Positions 1-10,243 of a stretch of 64,000 nt of DNA are shown piece by piece; positions within the stretch are counted from its first letter, which is position 1; each line of letters begins with the position of its first letter. Under the pieces are notes generated by a model, which worked only from the letters and a program-made list of their open reading frames with translations, was not told the DNA's origin and ran no database searches. The DNA is from Craspedostauros australis (Eukaryota > Bacillariophyta > Bacillariophyceae > Mastogloiales > Achnanthaceae): NCBI GenBank assembly GCA_026770025.1, contig JAMXDE010000012.1:1364001-1428000 (forward strand), written 5' to 3'. A program made the translations under genes and the position numbers.

Positions 1-702
1 CAGCAGCGACAGCAACAACAGCAGCGACAAGAACAACAGTATCATCAAGTCGGTCAGATCCAGCAAGGTCTACACGGCAACCTCGACACGAATAGCTCGT
101 GGATGGCACCCTGGCAATCCATCCAGCCAGAAGTACAAAACCCGGTAAATACGAATAGGATGGACTCCGCAACATCACCAATACGCGAAGACATGAAGGC
201 GGATCAAGAACATGCAGGAGGCGCATTCGGCAGGGCAGCATCGCATTTACCCTCGTCGGCATTCGCCAGTCTGAACCAAAGTATGGGATCTATCCACACT
301 TCCGTGACGGACCAGGACATGACAGGATCGTCGTCGGCTAACGACATGCCGTTTGATCCCATCACCGTTCCGCCACACCAGACACCTCCAGCGCACAACG
401 TACCATCCGGTTCGACGTTCGACAGCTCGCAGCGTAGCCTGGGATCATCGATGCTGACGATGGGCTTGGCAAGTCCCAGATCTCAGCTGTCGCCGAATAC
501 ACCCCCTCGAGATTTTCACATCACATCCGGATCCAACATCGGGCGTTTGGCACGGGCGCTTGATGAAGAGTCTTTCCATTTCCTGTCGTCTCTTAGGGAT
601 GGCGCACACACTACCGGTGGCGACGATCACAACACCACCGACCACAGCCATGACGATCATGGCCGCGACCTTCATCGCATGCAGAGGGAAGGGAGACGGT
701 GA
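1..702 (+). CDS. C-terminal part of a Gln-rich hypothetical protein (5' end outside window)
   Basis: The frame is open from the first base of the window to the TGA at 700-702, so this is the 3' end of a longer gene; the first Met inside the window (103) is probably not the start. The first 20 codons are rich in CAG/CAA and give a Gln/Arg tract. The rest is low-complexity, rich in Ser, Thr, Asn, Asp and His, and it ends in an acidic, His-rich then Arg-rich tail (about the last 35 residues). No folded domain, signal peptide or membrane segment is visible in this part. Poly-Q and disordered tails are common in diatom transcription and scaffold proteins, but nothing here fixes a function. Confidence 0.6.
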   Translation, partial: QQRQQQQQRQEQQYHQVGQIQQGLHGNLDTNSSWMAPWQSIQPEVQNPVNTNRMDSATSPIREDMKADQEHAGGAFGRAASHLPSSAFASLNQSMGSIHTSVTDQDMTGSSSANDMPFDPITVPPHQTPPAHNVPSGSTFDSSQRSLGSSMLTMGLASPRSQLSPNTPPRDFHITSGSNIGRLARALDEESFHFLSSLRDGAHTTGGDDHNTTDHSHDDHGRDLHRMQREGRR

Positions 703-3241
703 CTTGGAGTGCGGTGCACGTAGCTTGTGCACGGGCCATGGAGAACGGGCGCACACCCATTGTGCTGTTCTACACTACACTATCATACTATTATATGTCA
801 GTAGAGAACAGCACAATGGTGTTAACATTGGTGCCATGCACATCTACAATACATCTGTCATTCACATATTATATTCAGACATGCGCGCGCATGCGTCCAA
901 ACAAGAGATAGCATCCGAGCCCCCATCCCGACTATCATTCACGGGGGATCTGGAGTACGGCACCCCAACAAGAGATCATAGTGCGCGATATCTGAGCCTC
1001 CGGCTGGACACGGGCAACAACATATGATGGCAGAACTCTCAAGCAACCTTGTGTGTAGCTCGTCCCATACCAACCAACATCCCAGGATCCTCTTCTTGCT
1101 TCTCGCGCGATGCATGCCAAGATGCGCCGTGATTTCTCTGTCATTGGATAGAGTAGCCAAGACAAGATCCTGATAACACCTTCGACGGAAGCGATGCATT
1201 ACGCAGCAATTCACCGCTTTCGCATAACATCACCTTAGGCTGTCGTAATCCAGATACGCCATAAGGTACCGCCAATGAGAGCATTCTCGTTCATCGCAGA
1301 GCACTTCAGAGTATTGGTGGAGTGATTTGAAGCAACTGACGCCACGATCATTAGACTAACCGAGGTAGGCAAGAAGAGGCCATTTCCAAGTGTCTGGGCA
1401 CACCGAGTCCGAGTACTTTGCAGCAACGCGCCGCGCGACACATCAACCAAAGAAGCTGCTGGAGGCAGCGGGAAGGCAGGCCTGGCTCCACGAGAGTGAT
1501 ACACGAGGTACGTGCGTACAGAATACCACACTACGAGTTGTATTGTCTCTGGACAACCTGCCATGAGTACCGACCAATACAAACAGCTCGTCGAGTAGGT
1601 CGTACAAGACAGCGATGGCATCTTGCCATTACGCAGGTGGGTCAATACCAGAAGGCGGTCACTGGCGGAGTAGTGCTCGTCTTTTCTTCCATGCTGCGAG
1701 CTACGAGTAGTGCCAAACATGCTATCGCACTTATGCATTGTTTGTTTATTCTCGGTCTTGTGCTTGGCCAATACCGTCTTGTCCAAGACTTCTTCATCCT
1801 GCCAGAGGCAGGTATCGTGGAAGCACATAGAGTCTGTATTGTATCTCTGTGCTCCACTGGAGTGTGTCTGCACCTCGCGAAATGTTTCCATGATCATGTC
1901 CACTCCCGTGGCACTCTCGTGTGCAGAGGAGGACGATGATCTATGCATTGCGAATGGTAGGTTGATACGTGTACATGGTGATGTTTCAGACGGTTTGACA
2001 ATTAGTTCATGCGGAGAGATGTGCGCTGCGATGCTAGTAGTACTATACCATAGCTCGTACACCATGCGCGCCCACGAACACGAGTTTTGGTTGCCTCCTT
2101 GTTACAGGCGTCATTCGATAACTCATAGCGCACTCGTTTCCTCTCATAGAGGTAGGAGGGACAGCTGAGGAGATGCGGACATCGCTTCGCAGCGAGGAGG
2201 GAGCGAAGTTTCGCAAGTCACCAGGCGTGTTCGCGATCATGTCTGTTGGTTGCGGTCATCCTGCCACCGATTACACCGGCCGTGGTCGATGGTACTTTGG
2301 CGACAGCAAAAGAAGCGGTCATTATTCTTTGTTGTGACTTTGGACTTTCCGGCCGCCGTTGCCAGATTTCATGCTGGGACCTTGTTCGGCGAATGTCAAA
2401 CAAGGCGACACCAAAACCGACACCGCATCGGCTGCTCGCGCGTGTGGGTGTGCCATGCACCATTGCAACATCGCTGGTTGTCGCAGTACGTGAGGAACGT
2501 GGCTCTTCGTCAAGCATCATCCCCAAAGATGAAGGTATCAACTGCGCTGCTCCAATCTATTATGTATCGTCTATTGATAGTCGCACAACCAAGATCAAAG
2601 CAACGAAGCAGTGAATCAGCGAGATGACAATTTAAACATTTGACATCTAAAGCAAGTTAAGTTTTGTCGCAAAAGGGATACGCATCACCTCTCACCCTTG
2701 CAGTGCAATCCCGTGCGAAGTCGAGGGTGAAGCCGGGACGGAGACGGCGCCGTTCGGCGGCTCAAAGCGGTTTGGTCTGAGTTGGCAAGAACAGATTGGA
2801 GGTCCCTTGTGCCTTTTCGCCAATAGGATAAGTCCAATCGTTCCAGATTGGTTCACATCTGGATTGCTTTGATCGCTCCATGTCATATGTGCATCATTTA
2901 CATATGGCACGCGGAAAGCTGCGGGATTGGTGAGAAACAGATCGAAGCCTCGATCGGGGGATTTGTGAAGAAGCCGCGATGGGGAGATCGGCTGGAGGAC
3001 GACCCACCCGCATGCCACTGCGGACTACATGAACCACGCGCCCGTGCACGTATGACATGGTGTCCGCGTCGTAGGGATGTGGCAGCGCACAAGTAGCAAC
3101 AGCCACCATCTTCATCACGCAGCGTCGTCGTTCTTTGGCTGCGGTTGGGCGCGTCGGCAGTGATGGCGAGGGTCATACTAGCAGTGTCATCGCAGCAGTG
3201 CCACAGCGGTGAAAAAGTTCACCTGCCTGTTCGTGGCCATC
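703..3241. other. Intergenic, no supportable gene
   Basis: About 2.5 kb between the end of the Gln-rich gene and the 3' end of the secreted glycoprotein gene. Several overlapping open frames exist on both strands, the longest at 1235-2065 on the minus strand (276 codons). Their composition is random-looking (many Cys, Trp, His), they overlap each other in different frames and they match no family I know. I see no tRNA, repeat array or transposon end. Confidence 0.5.
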
Positions 3242-5081
3242 TTATCCCAGCATTGCAAGCGCAGCAGGAGCACCAGCGATCAGCAACACCACGCATGATA
3301 CAACACCGAAAGGTCCGGTGACGCTCACACTGCTGCTTCTGTCATTGTTGCCATCATCCGCGGCATCATCCTCTGTGCCACCGCCACCGCCGGTGTCTGA
3401 GTCCGTGTTCAGGTTTGGATCGGTGTTGTCACCGGTGGCTGGGGGGCTACTGCTGTCGCCCTCGTCGTCGTCGGGTTCATCGGCGGTCACCAGCTCATCG
3501 CCGTAACCAATACCTGCCTGAGGATCCCAGAAGATGTCGGATGCGGTCATCGCCGACGCCCCAACGAAAGAGAAAGCAATCTCTGTGGAGTTATCCTCCG
3601 TCGAGGATGTCGCGACGACGGCTGTCATGTTGCTTGTGGAGTTATCATCGCTCACCTCGGCATAGTCCACCCAGGTGTATGCTCCGAAGGGGGTGAAGCC
3701 GACAGTATCCACCGCGTCATCGAAGCTGATCTTGACATCAGTGGCCGTCTTCGTCGTGCCCGGAGGGGAGCCGCTGCTGGTGTCGCTGAATTCCACTTCG
3801 ATGGAACGTTCTGACTCGATGGAGCATATCAGCGCAACGTAAGTATCAGTGGAATTCCATGGGAAGTTGTTCAGGTCGAAGTCGATCTTCATCTCGTTGG
3901 CAGTCACGTTGTTGGTGTCAGCGTGGGCGATGGTGAAATTGAAGGTCACGACGCCATCCTCGGTGGAAATGGAGAATGTGGAGGAGTTGGCGTCCCCCAT
4001 GACAGGAGCGAAGGCAGTCCAGTCTGATATTTCGAACTCCTGAACGATGATGTCCTCTTCCCAATCGAATGCGTTTGCGCTTTCGTCAGTATCGGACTTA
4101 TTGCCGGTCGTGTTCGTCATATTGGCGGTGGTGTTGGCCTTGCGATACTCGATGATGCGGTCGAACTCGACTTCGAACTTGGTGGCGGTCTCAGTCTCGG
4201 TCTCGGTATCGTTGACGACGGCTTGGATTTCTTGCTCGTACTCGATCGTGACCGTCAGCGGTTCCTCATCCTTGGACGAGACAGTGAACTTGATCTCATC
4301 CTCGATCTCACTACCGTCATCGGTCTCCGTCTCCGCCTTGCACTTGAATTCCACTTTATCGGTTTTCTCCTCTGCAACATGGAGATCGCAGATGAGCAGT
4401 GCAATGATGGGCAATCATACCATGTCAAGTGCGAAGGCAAACGATATGAAACGATATGAAAGGAAAGGACATGTGGGCAGTGATGGACGAACAGCCATGC
4501 AGACCGATCAACATGGTGAAATGAAGCATGGAAAGGGAAAGGGAAGGGAGAACCAACTGAGTGCGCGGAGTGGATGGAGTGGATGAATGGGCAGGATGGG
4601 AGGTGGATGCGCTCAGGGACATCGAACCGGATGAAGTTTGATATGGGGGCGAATCTTGAGTATTTCAAAGCAGCCATCGCAAAGATGTCAGAAATGAGGT
4701 GTGTCAACGTCACCGAGCTGCTGTTGACTTACTGATGCCGCAGTTTCGCTTGGTGGGGGCGGACTTGTACTGCTTGGCGCTCTTGCCGCTGGACAAGGTT
4801 GTGATTTCTGTGATTGTGGCGTTGGTGTCGATTATGCTCTTCGATGTCTTGGAACTGGTTATGTTGGTGCTGGTGGAGTTGGTGCTGGTGGAGTTGGTAT
4901 CGATGGTGCTTTTCGATGTCTTGCTGTTGTCATGCAACCTACGGACCCTCCTGGCCATGTGGAGGTCGTCAGATATGTCGAGACGTCGCAATCCATAGTT
5001 CGCCTTGTCCCATGCCTCGGCGGATGCGAAGATGCTGAGGAGTTGCAGCACGACCAACGTCGTTTTCATCATGGTCATCAT
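3242..5081 (-). CDS. Secreted, probably GPI-anchored, N-glycosylated protein (2 exons)
   Basis: Spliced gene: exon 1 is 5081-4733 and exon 2 is 4371-3242. The intron (4732-4372) starts GTAAGT, ends TTGCAG and joins the frames exactly in phase 1, giving 492 residues. Exon 1 begins with a clear signal peptide (MMTMMKTTLVVLQLLSIFASAEA) followed by a basic stretch and a Ser/Thr/Asn-rich linker that carries an SSKTSKS-IDTN unit twice. Exon 2 encodes an acidic Thr/Glu-rich, probably beta-rich ectodomain with many NxS/T sites. It ends with an Asp/Gly/Ser-rich stalk and a final hydrophobic segment of about 20 residues without a basic cytoplasmic tail, which fits a GPI-attachment signal better than a normal TM anchor. 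The ectodomain matches no family I recognise; a cell-wall or adhesion role is only a guess. Confidence 0.8.
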
Positions 5082-5894
5082 GTTGCAAGAGGTGGCGTTG
5101 GTTTGGATGCTCGATGGTGTGTGGAGTAGCGCGCTTGTTTCGTTTTTATGTCAGATGGACTTGTGGGGGTTGTTGATGTTGGTATCGAGCACGATGTTGA
5201 ACACAGTGGAGTACTTGTTGTTGGAGCTCTCTAGGGCAGAGATGTGGATGTGGATGAAGATGAAGACGAGGGGGAGGATAATGATTTGCCTGTGCGTGCG
5301 CTTGTGCGTGCGCTTGTGCTTGCACGTGGTGCCCGTAGTTTGTGAGAGGGAGGAACAGTTTGTGGAGAGTCGTTCGTTCTCTTCACATGTCGGCTTCCTC
5401 TCGGAGAGTGTCGCCTCCATCGCGTCTTCGCACATGTCATGTGACCCCACCAGTGATCGGCTCGCGTTGTCGTTTTTGATCACTTTTTTGGATTTGAATT
5501 TGAATCGCCCCCATAACAGCTCCATTTGGCCTTCCGACACTGAATGTCAACGATCCGATCAATCGTGTGAAAAGGACAAGCCTACTATGATGACGTCATC
5601 GTGACGTATCCAAATAAATACAGATCGTGAGATTATCCACGAATGACAAACTCGGACAATTTCTGTGTGTTTTACGAGAAAGGCGCGAATAAATGACGTG
5701 GCCGTTAAATTGACGTTTCGGAAACAGTGTCATCATGTGCCTATTATGATAGTCATATATTATTTTCACGCAACTCCTACTATGGCTAAACAAAGTCTGA
5801 TCTGTTCGTGTGTCGTGATGGACATTCTGGAGCCTGCTCCGCGTTGTGCAAGCCTCTTCAATGTCGGCACCACCATACCACCGCACACCCGTGC
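5082..5894. other. Intergenic with promoter of the secreted glycoprotein gene
   Basis: Tandem minus-strand genes flank this 813-bp stretch, so it holds the 3' flank of the CobW gene and the 5' flank of the secreted glycoprotein gene. A 129-codon minus frame at 5540-5151 is low in complexity near its end and has no family match, so I leave it uncalled. The notable content is a cluster of TGACGT motifs, listed separately. Confidence 0.5.
5591..5716. promoter_or_regulatory. Cluster of four CRE-like TGACGT motifs
   Basis: A palindromic TGACGTCA lies at 5591-5598, with further TGACGT copies at 5602-5607, 5694-5699 and 5711-5716. TGACGT is the core bound by bZIP factors, and it is the core of the CO2/cAMP-responsive elements described in Phaeodactylum. 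The cluster sits 510-635 bp upstream of the ATG of the secreted glycoprotein gene (5081) and about 180-300 bp beyond the CobW stop. Which gene it serves, if any, is inference. Confidence 0.4.
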
Positions 5895-7673
5895 TTACTT
5901 GTTGACATCCATGTGATCGACGCTGCCAACATCGAAGAGGCTTGGTCCGCCGTGTTCTCTGCCCATGACAGAAAGCTCCCAGTTCTGCAATGCCTGTCTG
6001 TAGCGTTTCATTCCCCTCTCGGTGACCAGACAGCTGTCGAGGGCCTGGCGGATCTCCTCTTCAAGGAGATTGACACCGATGAAGACGATCTCCTGCCGAC
6101 GATCACCGAACTCCTCTGTCATGAAGTCCTCGTCGAGGATGCGCTCGTACTCACCCTTGTTGGTCTTGAAGTATTTCTTCATCTGCTCCTTGGAGATGCT
6201 GTCCCACCATTTGCCGGCGGATGAAATGCCGAAGTGCTTGCCAGCGTGACTCCAGAACATGGCGGTGTCGTGGCGCCAAACATCCTCTCTTGCGCCGGTC
6301 CACCGCGTGGGAGCGAACCAGCAGAATCCCTTGCTGCGGAGAACGCCGACAAAAGGATTATCGATCAGGCTGCCGTTCTCGGTGGGAATCGGCTTTCCTG
6401 CGTTCATGTCATCCAGAAGGGTGATGTCAAGATTGTCCTTGATGGGGACCGGCCAGGTGTTCAGCACCGTCATGAGCTTCTTCTGGTTGAACGGGCGCGA
6501 CGCCTTGTAAACGAAATTCACGATGCCGAGGTTGTCGGTGGATGTGGCATGCGAGTGCGTGTGCGAGTGCGTGTGCGACTCCGATTCGTCGATGTAATCG
6601 GGATCGGAACAGCTCGTGCTTTCCTCAGCTGGCTTATCATCGGCATGGCTCGCGTGATCATGATCGTGAGAATGCGATGACGAGCAATCGGGATTGCCGC
6701 ATCCAGGGTTGCTGCATTTGCCCTCCTCCTTGGATTCCAGGACAGACGTCAAGTAGTCATTCGACAGGATCTTTTGCGGGGAAATCTTTCCGAATGTCGT
6801 CTCCTCGAGGAAGGCCTTTGCATTGAGCCGCTTGGCGAGCGCCGTGGCGATCTTCGTTTGGTCGCCACCAGCAATGTCGACCTTGTTCATGAGGATGAGG
6901 TCGGCGGACTCCACCTGCTCGGCCAACAGCTCTGGTACCTTGCGTTGTCCGGAACAATTCTCGCCTTCATCCGTCCAACCGGATCGCTCGCCTGCCGTGT
7001 CCCAAGTCATCCAGTCCGTGCCGAAGGTGGAGGAGTCGATGACGGTGACCACCTGGGAGACATCCGCCTTGCTGGTGACTGGAACTCCAGCCACCAAGGC
7101 TTGCTGCCAGTTCGCTTGGATGGCGAGCGGATCGGCAACGCCGGAAAGTTCAATGACGATCGCATCGAGGGGATCGTCCGCGCTGCGGCTCGACAGGATC
7201 TGGTCGATGCTGGCCAGCATTTCGTCTGCCAAGCTGCAGCAAGCGCAGCCATTCTGCAGTTCCACAACGCCACCGGCACCGTCCAGCTTCTGCGCCGAGC
7301 TGGAGGACGAGACGAGCTTGGCATCGATGTTGACGCTGGCAACGTCGTTGACGATGATGCCAATCTTGACCCCGTCCGTGTTCTCCAACAGATGCTGCAA
7401 GGCAGTTGTCTTTCCGGATCCGAGGAATCCAGAGAGCAGCGTGATGGGAACCTTGCTCTTCGCCTTCGAATTGCAAGCGGTGTCCATCTGGGCATCGGGC
7501 GGAGCGACCGATTGGAACAGCCTCGTTGCAGCTCTGGTCGTCGCAGAAGATGGCGGACGCAAAGCGTTGAGAGTACGCAGCGAACAGCTCGGCGAGAAGC
7601 CCATCACGCCGACGTTGCTGCCTGATCGCAGCGCAGCCATCGCAGCGGCGAAGAGCATCATGTTCAACTTCAT
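5895..7673 (-). CDS. CobW/COG0523-family GTPase metallochaperone, predicted plastid-targeted
   Basis: 592 residues. The G3E P-loop GTPase core shows Walker A GFLGSGKT at 82-89, the metal-binding GCACC (CxCC) motif at 142-146, an ELSGVADP segment near 175 and NKVD at 263-266. A Cys/His-rich insertion (about 320-375, with CxxxCxxxxC followed by HSHDHDH and HTHSHTHSH runs) fits zinc or cobalt binding, and the CobW C-terminal domain follows. Members of this family (ZNG1, CobW, YjiA) deliver metal to client enzymes using GTP. The N-terminus has a hydrophobic signal peptide then GVMG-FSPS, resembling the diatom ASAFAP plastid cleavage motif with Phe at +1, then a Ser/Thr/Arg-rich transit region, so plastid import is likely. 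Single exon. The client is unknown; zinc is likelier than cobalt given the His-rich loop, but that is inference. Confidence 0.9.
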   Translation of the reverse strand: MKLNMMLFAAAMAALRSGSNVGVMGFSPSCSLRTLNALRPPSSATTRAATRLFQSVAPPDAQMDTACNSKAKSKVPITLLSGFLGSGKTTALQHLLENTDGVKIGIIVNDVASVNIDAKLVSSSSSAQKLDGAGGVVELQNGCACCSLADEMLASIDQILSSRSADDPLDAIVIELSGVADPLAIQANWQQALVAGVPVTSKADVSQVVTVIDSSTFGTDWMTWDTAGERSGWTDEGENCSGQRKVPELLAEQVESADLILMNKVDIAGGDQTKIATALAKRLNAKAFLEETTFGKISPQKILSNDYLTSVLESKEEGKCSNPGCGNPDCSSSHSHDHDHASHADDKPAEESTSCSDPDYIDESESHTHSHTHSHATSTDNLGIVNFVYKASRPFNQKKLMTVLNTWPVPIKDNLDITLLDDMNAGKPIPTENGSLIDNPFVGVLRSKGFCWFAPTRWTGAREDVWRHDTAMFWSHAGKHFGISSAGKWWDSISKEQMKKYFKTNKGEYERILDEDFMTEEFGDRRQEIVFIGVNLLEEEIRQALDSCLVTERGMKRYRQALQNWELSVMGREHGGPSLFDVGSVDHMDVNK

Positions 7674-8923
7674 CCTGTTTGAACTGGTGCGAGGATTCGT
7701 ACTGACGAGGATGGCTATTTGTGTGTTTATGAGTTAGTAAGTTTATGAGTTAATAAGTTTTGGAATGTGCAGGATCGGAACTCGCGGTGGAACGAGACAA
7801 AGAGAGAGAGAGGAAGATTTGAGATCTGGTTTCGCAATGTCGCTTGTGTTCGCGTTTGGGAAGATCCGAATTCGATGGAAAGTGTTGTGGTGATGGGGTT
7901 GATGTGTTCTTTCGGTTCTGTTTGGTTGGTTCTGGTGACTTGTCGTCATGACACGCGGCGGATCGTTCCAGTGTGTCCTGCGAGATAGATACCGATCTCA
8001 GTCTACAATCTTGAGAATAGATATCTGCTGTTAGTCTTCTACACCTGTGCTGTGCCGCACTCTATTCGTACGCTAATCTTTGTTCGTACGTACCCTCCTC
8101 CACCATGGGACGGAAATCCAGGGAAGTACAGGAGGAGTCTGGGAGAGCAAGACATTCCTGCTTGCTGCGTAGGGGATGTACTCGCACGTCCATCTGCGCG
8201 TGGCAAAAACAAATAGAACACTCTAATCTGTTGTTGGCGTAATGTGTATGCACTGTCTTATAATACTATTGTTACATTGGGATAGCTTCGATTGTTTGTA
8301 TTTCCACTTGCATGAACCAATGCGTGGACATCTCTTGTCCAACACACTCATGTGTTGGATTGCTCGCTTATCTTGCGCTCCTGTTGAATGAATTGCTGCA
8401 TCTGCTCCGCAACCCCCTTCTTCCTTCTCACTTCTCTCTCCCTCCGTTATGATCTTTCTCTCTTTTTCCATTCCACATGAAACACGATGATCATGGTGAA
8501 GGGGGGACGAGAAGATGAAGAAGAAGACGATGAAGAACCACCATTGGTTCTTTGGCAGCGACTGCCATGCCCAAGCCGTACTGCTGACTGATGTCGCCGG
8601 ATGGGTTGGGATGAAATGCGATGATACGGCGCAACACGAATTGCAGCGATCAATGGTGGCACTTGCATTCCAGTGGGTCTCTATGTACTGGATGGTCCAC
8701 GAGGCTGTGCGCCACAGGCATCCAAAACGACAAAATCGAAAGTTCTTTAGATTGCGTGTTTACTGTACATGCAGATGTAGGAGGAGGTAATGAGGAAGTC
8801 ACGAAAAGATGGGGTTTGATGAATGGATGGAAGGTGAGGGTGAGTGCTTGATTGTTGGCTATTCGATCGATCGAGGCACACACACACACACATACACAAG
8901 GAGGGTTAACTGTAGCGTAGGCT
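7674..8923. other. Intergenic; possible downstream exon
   Basis: This 1.25-kb stretch holds the upstream region of the CobW gene and the 3' flank of the PSxxPS/KxxK gene. A minus-strand frame is open from about 8776 to 8223 and includes a hydrophobic run rich in Phe and Ile. A candidate GTACGT donor overlaps the end of the upstream gene, but no acceptor keeps that frame convincingly, so no exon is called. A (CA)n tract lies near 8876-8893. Confidence 0.4.
8876..8893. repeat. (CA)n microsatellite
   Basis: A short run of about eight CA units just downstream of the PSxxPS/KxxK gene stop. It is probably in the 3' UTR. Confidence 0.7.
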
Positions 8924-10243
8924 TCAGATTTGACGTACCTTTGCGCTCTTGGAATCCTTGGAGCTCTCCTTCGAACTCTGGATGGAGCTATCCACGGAGC
9001 TATTCTTTGATGATTTGTTTGTGCCGACGATCGGTGTCGGCAGGCTCCCTGATCCGGCGGTTGGAGCCATGGCGCTCGATGAACCCTTCGATGTTTTTGA
9101 GGAGCTGGAAGCCTTTGGCACCTTGGTGGAGCTGAGGCTCGCGGTGGCGGTGGAGCTAGCGTTGACGATGGCAATGGTGAAATCCTTCGACGTCTTGCTG
9201 GTCTTGCTGTTCTTGGGGGTCTTTGGCACGTCGAAGATGGCGTCCGTGCTGTCGCTGCTCCAGCTTGGCTCCTTGGTGACCTTTGAGGATTTCCACGACT
9301 TTGGCGTCTTGGGCGTCATGTTGCCGAGGCTGGAGCTGGAGTCGTTGGAGCTGGTAGGTGCCTTGGTGCTCTTGGAAGTGTCCAAATCGCTGGGCTCCTT
9401 CGTGGACTTGTCTGACTTCTCCGACTTAGATGTCTTCTCGGACTTTGGCACCTTGCTGGATTCTGGCGCCTTGCTGGACTTTGGTGCCTTGCTGGACTTG
9501 ATGCTCTTCATGGTTGGAGCAGCTGTGAAGACCGGCATGAGCGTTGGCGTTGACGTGTTGGTGTCGGTCATGTTGATGGATGTTGGCATCGATGTGGTCA
9601 TGTTGGCCATGGTCGGCGCGCTGGTCATGTTCATTGTTGGCCTCGAGCTGATGGTTGGCAGGTCGGTCGGGGAGACAGATGGCTGTGTGGATGGGGAGGT
9701 CGATACCGTTGGGTTGAGAGAGGGCGTGTCCGACAAGGTGGCAGTTGGCGCTGATGTCCTCGTTGGCACGGACGAAGGCAGGGTTGACGGCGTGGCCGAT
9801 GGTACGGTGGATAATGTGAACGATGGGATGCTCGATGGTGCGGTCGACGGTACGGTCGTCGGCGACGCGGTCGCCGAAGCGCTGGAGGGGACGCTGGAAG
9901 GTGCAGCTGACGCAAGAGCCGTTGGAACACTTGATGGCGCAACCGACGGTGCAGCCGATGGTGCAACCGACGGTGTAACCGATGGCATCGCGGACGCCGA
10001 AGCACCGGAGGGGACACCAGATGGTGCGGTCGATGGTGCAACCGATGGTGTACCCGATGGTGCAGTTGATGGTGCAGCCGATGGTGTCGCCGACGGCGTT
10101 ACCGACGGGGCTACCGATATGGATGGCACTGCAGATGGAAGAATTGATGGTAGTTCCGATGGAGTACTGCTTGGCTCCTGACCGTTCGTCATGGCGACGT
10201 TGGAAAGGGCGACGAAGAGAAGGGAGAGCGGAGAGATTCTCAT
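8924..10243 (-). CDS. Secreted PSxxPS-repeat protein with a Lys-every-third-residue (KxxK) domain, silaffin-like
   Basis: 439 residues. A cleavable signal peptide (MRISPLSLLFVALSNVAMTNG) is followed by about 150 residues of degenerate PSxxPS repeats. A Thr/Met-rich linker comes next, then a Ser/Lys-rich second half. From about residue 244 to 285 Lys recurs at nearly every third position (KSSKAPKSSKAPESSKVP and onward, one Glu substitution), with further KxxK islands to the C-terminus. KxxK clusters direct proteins to biosilica in diatom silaffins and cingulins, and the Ser between the Lys residues would be phosphorylation sites. There is no membrane anchor and no Cys-rich domain, so a frustule or cell-wall protein is likely. 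The last codons (AAG-GTACGT) overlap a possible splice donor, so the extreme C-terminus could differ. No named gene is recognised. Confidence 0.8.
   Translation of the reverse strand: MRISPLSLLFVALSNVAMTNGQEPSSTPSELPSILPSAVPSISVAPSVTPSATPSAAPSTAPSGTPSVAPSTAPSGVPSGASASAMPSVTPSVAPSAAPSVAPSSVPTALASAAPSSVPSSASATASPTTVPSTAPSSIPSFTLSTVPSATPSTLPSSVPTRTSAPTATLSDTPSLNPTVSTSPSTQPSVSPTDLPTISSRPTMNMTSAPTMANMTTSMPTSINMTDTNTSTPTLMPVFTAAPTMKSIKSSKAPKSSKAPESSKVPKSEKTSKSEKSDKSTKEPSDLDTSKSTKAPTSSNDSSSSLGNMTPKTPKSWKSSKVTKEPSWSSDSTDAIFDVPKTPKNSKTSKTSKDFTIAIVNASSTATASLSSTKVPKASSSSKTSKGSSSAMAPTAGSGSLPTPIVGTNKSSKNSSVDSSIQSSKESSKDSKSAKVRQI
9660..10180 (-). repeat. Coding minisatellite of PSxxPS units
   Basis: About 520 bp of degenerate 12- and 24-bp units encode the Pro/Ser repeats of the secreted protein. 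The other strand is also open for 410 codons (Asp/Gly/Val repeats). That is a consequence of the repeat and not a separate gene. Confidence 0.75.

Noticed and set aside
1235-2065. 276-codon minus-strand frame
   Set aside because: Random-like composition, overlaps a 173-codon plus frame, no domain, no splice support.
6774-7625. 283-codon plus frame antisense to the CobW gene
   Set aside because: Shadow of the GTPase codons; all conserved motifs are on the minus strand.
8223-8776. Second exon of the KxxK gene
   Set aside because: The frame is open but acceptors do not keep frame (one gives an immediate stop), and the sequence is hydrophobic and Cys-rich, unlike the rest of the protein.
8949-10181. 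410-codon plus frame of Asp-Gly-Val repeats antisense to the PSxxPS gene
   Set aside because: Reverse reading of the Pro/Ser repeat; the minus strand has the signal peptide and KxxK pattern.
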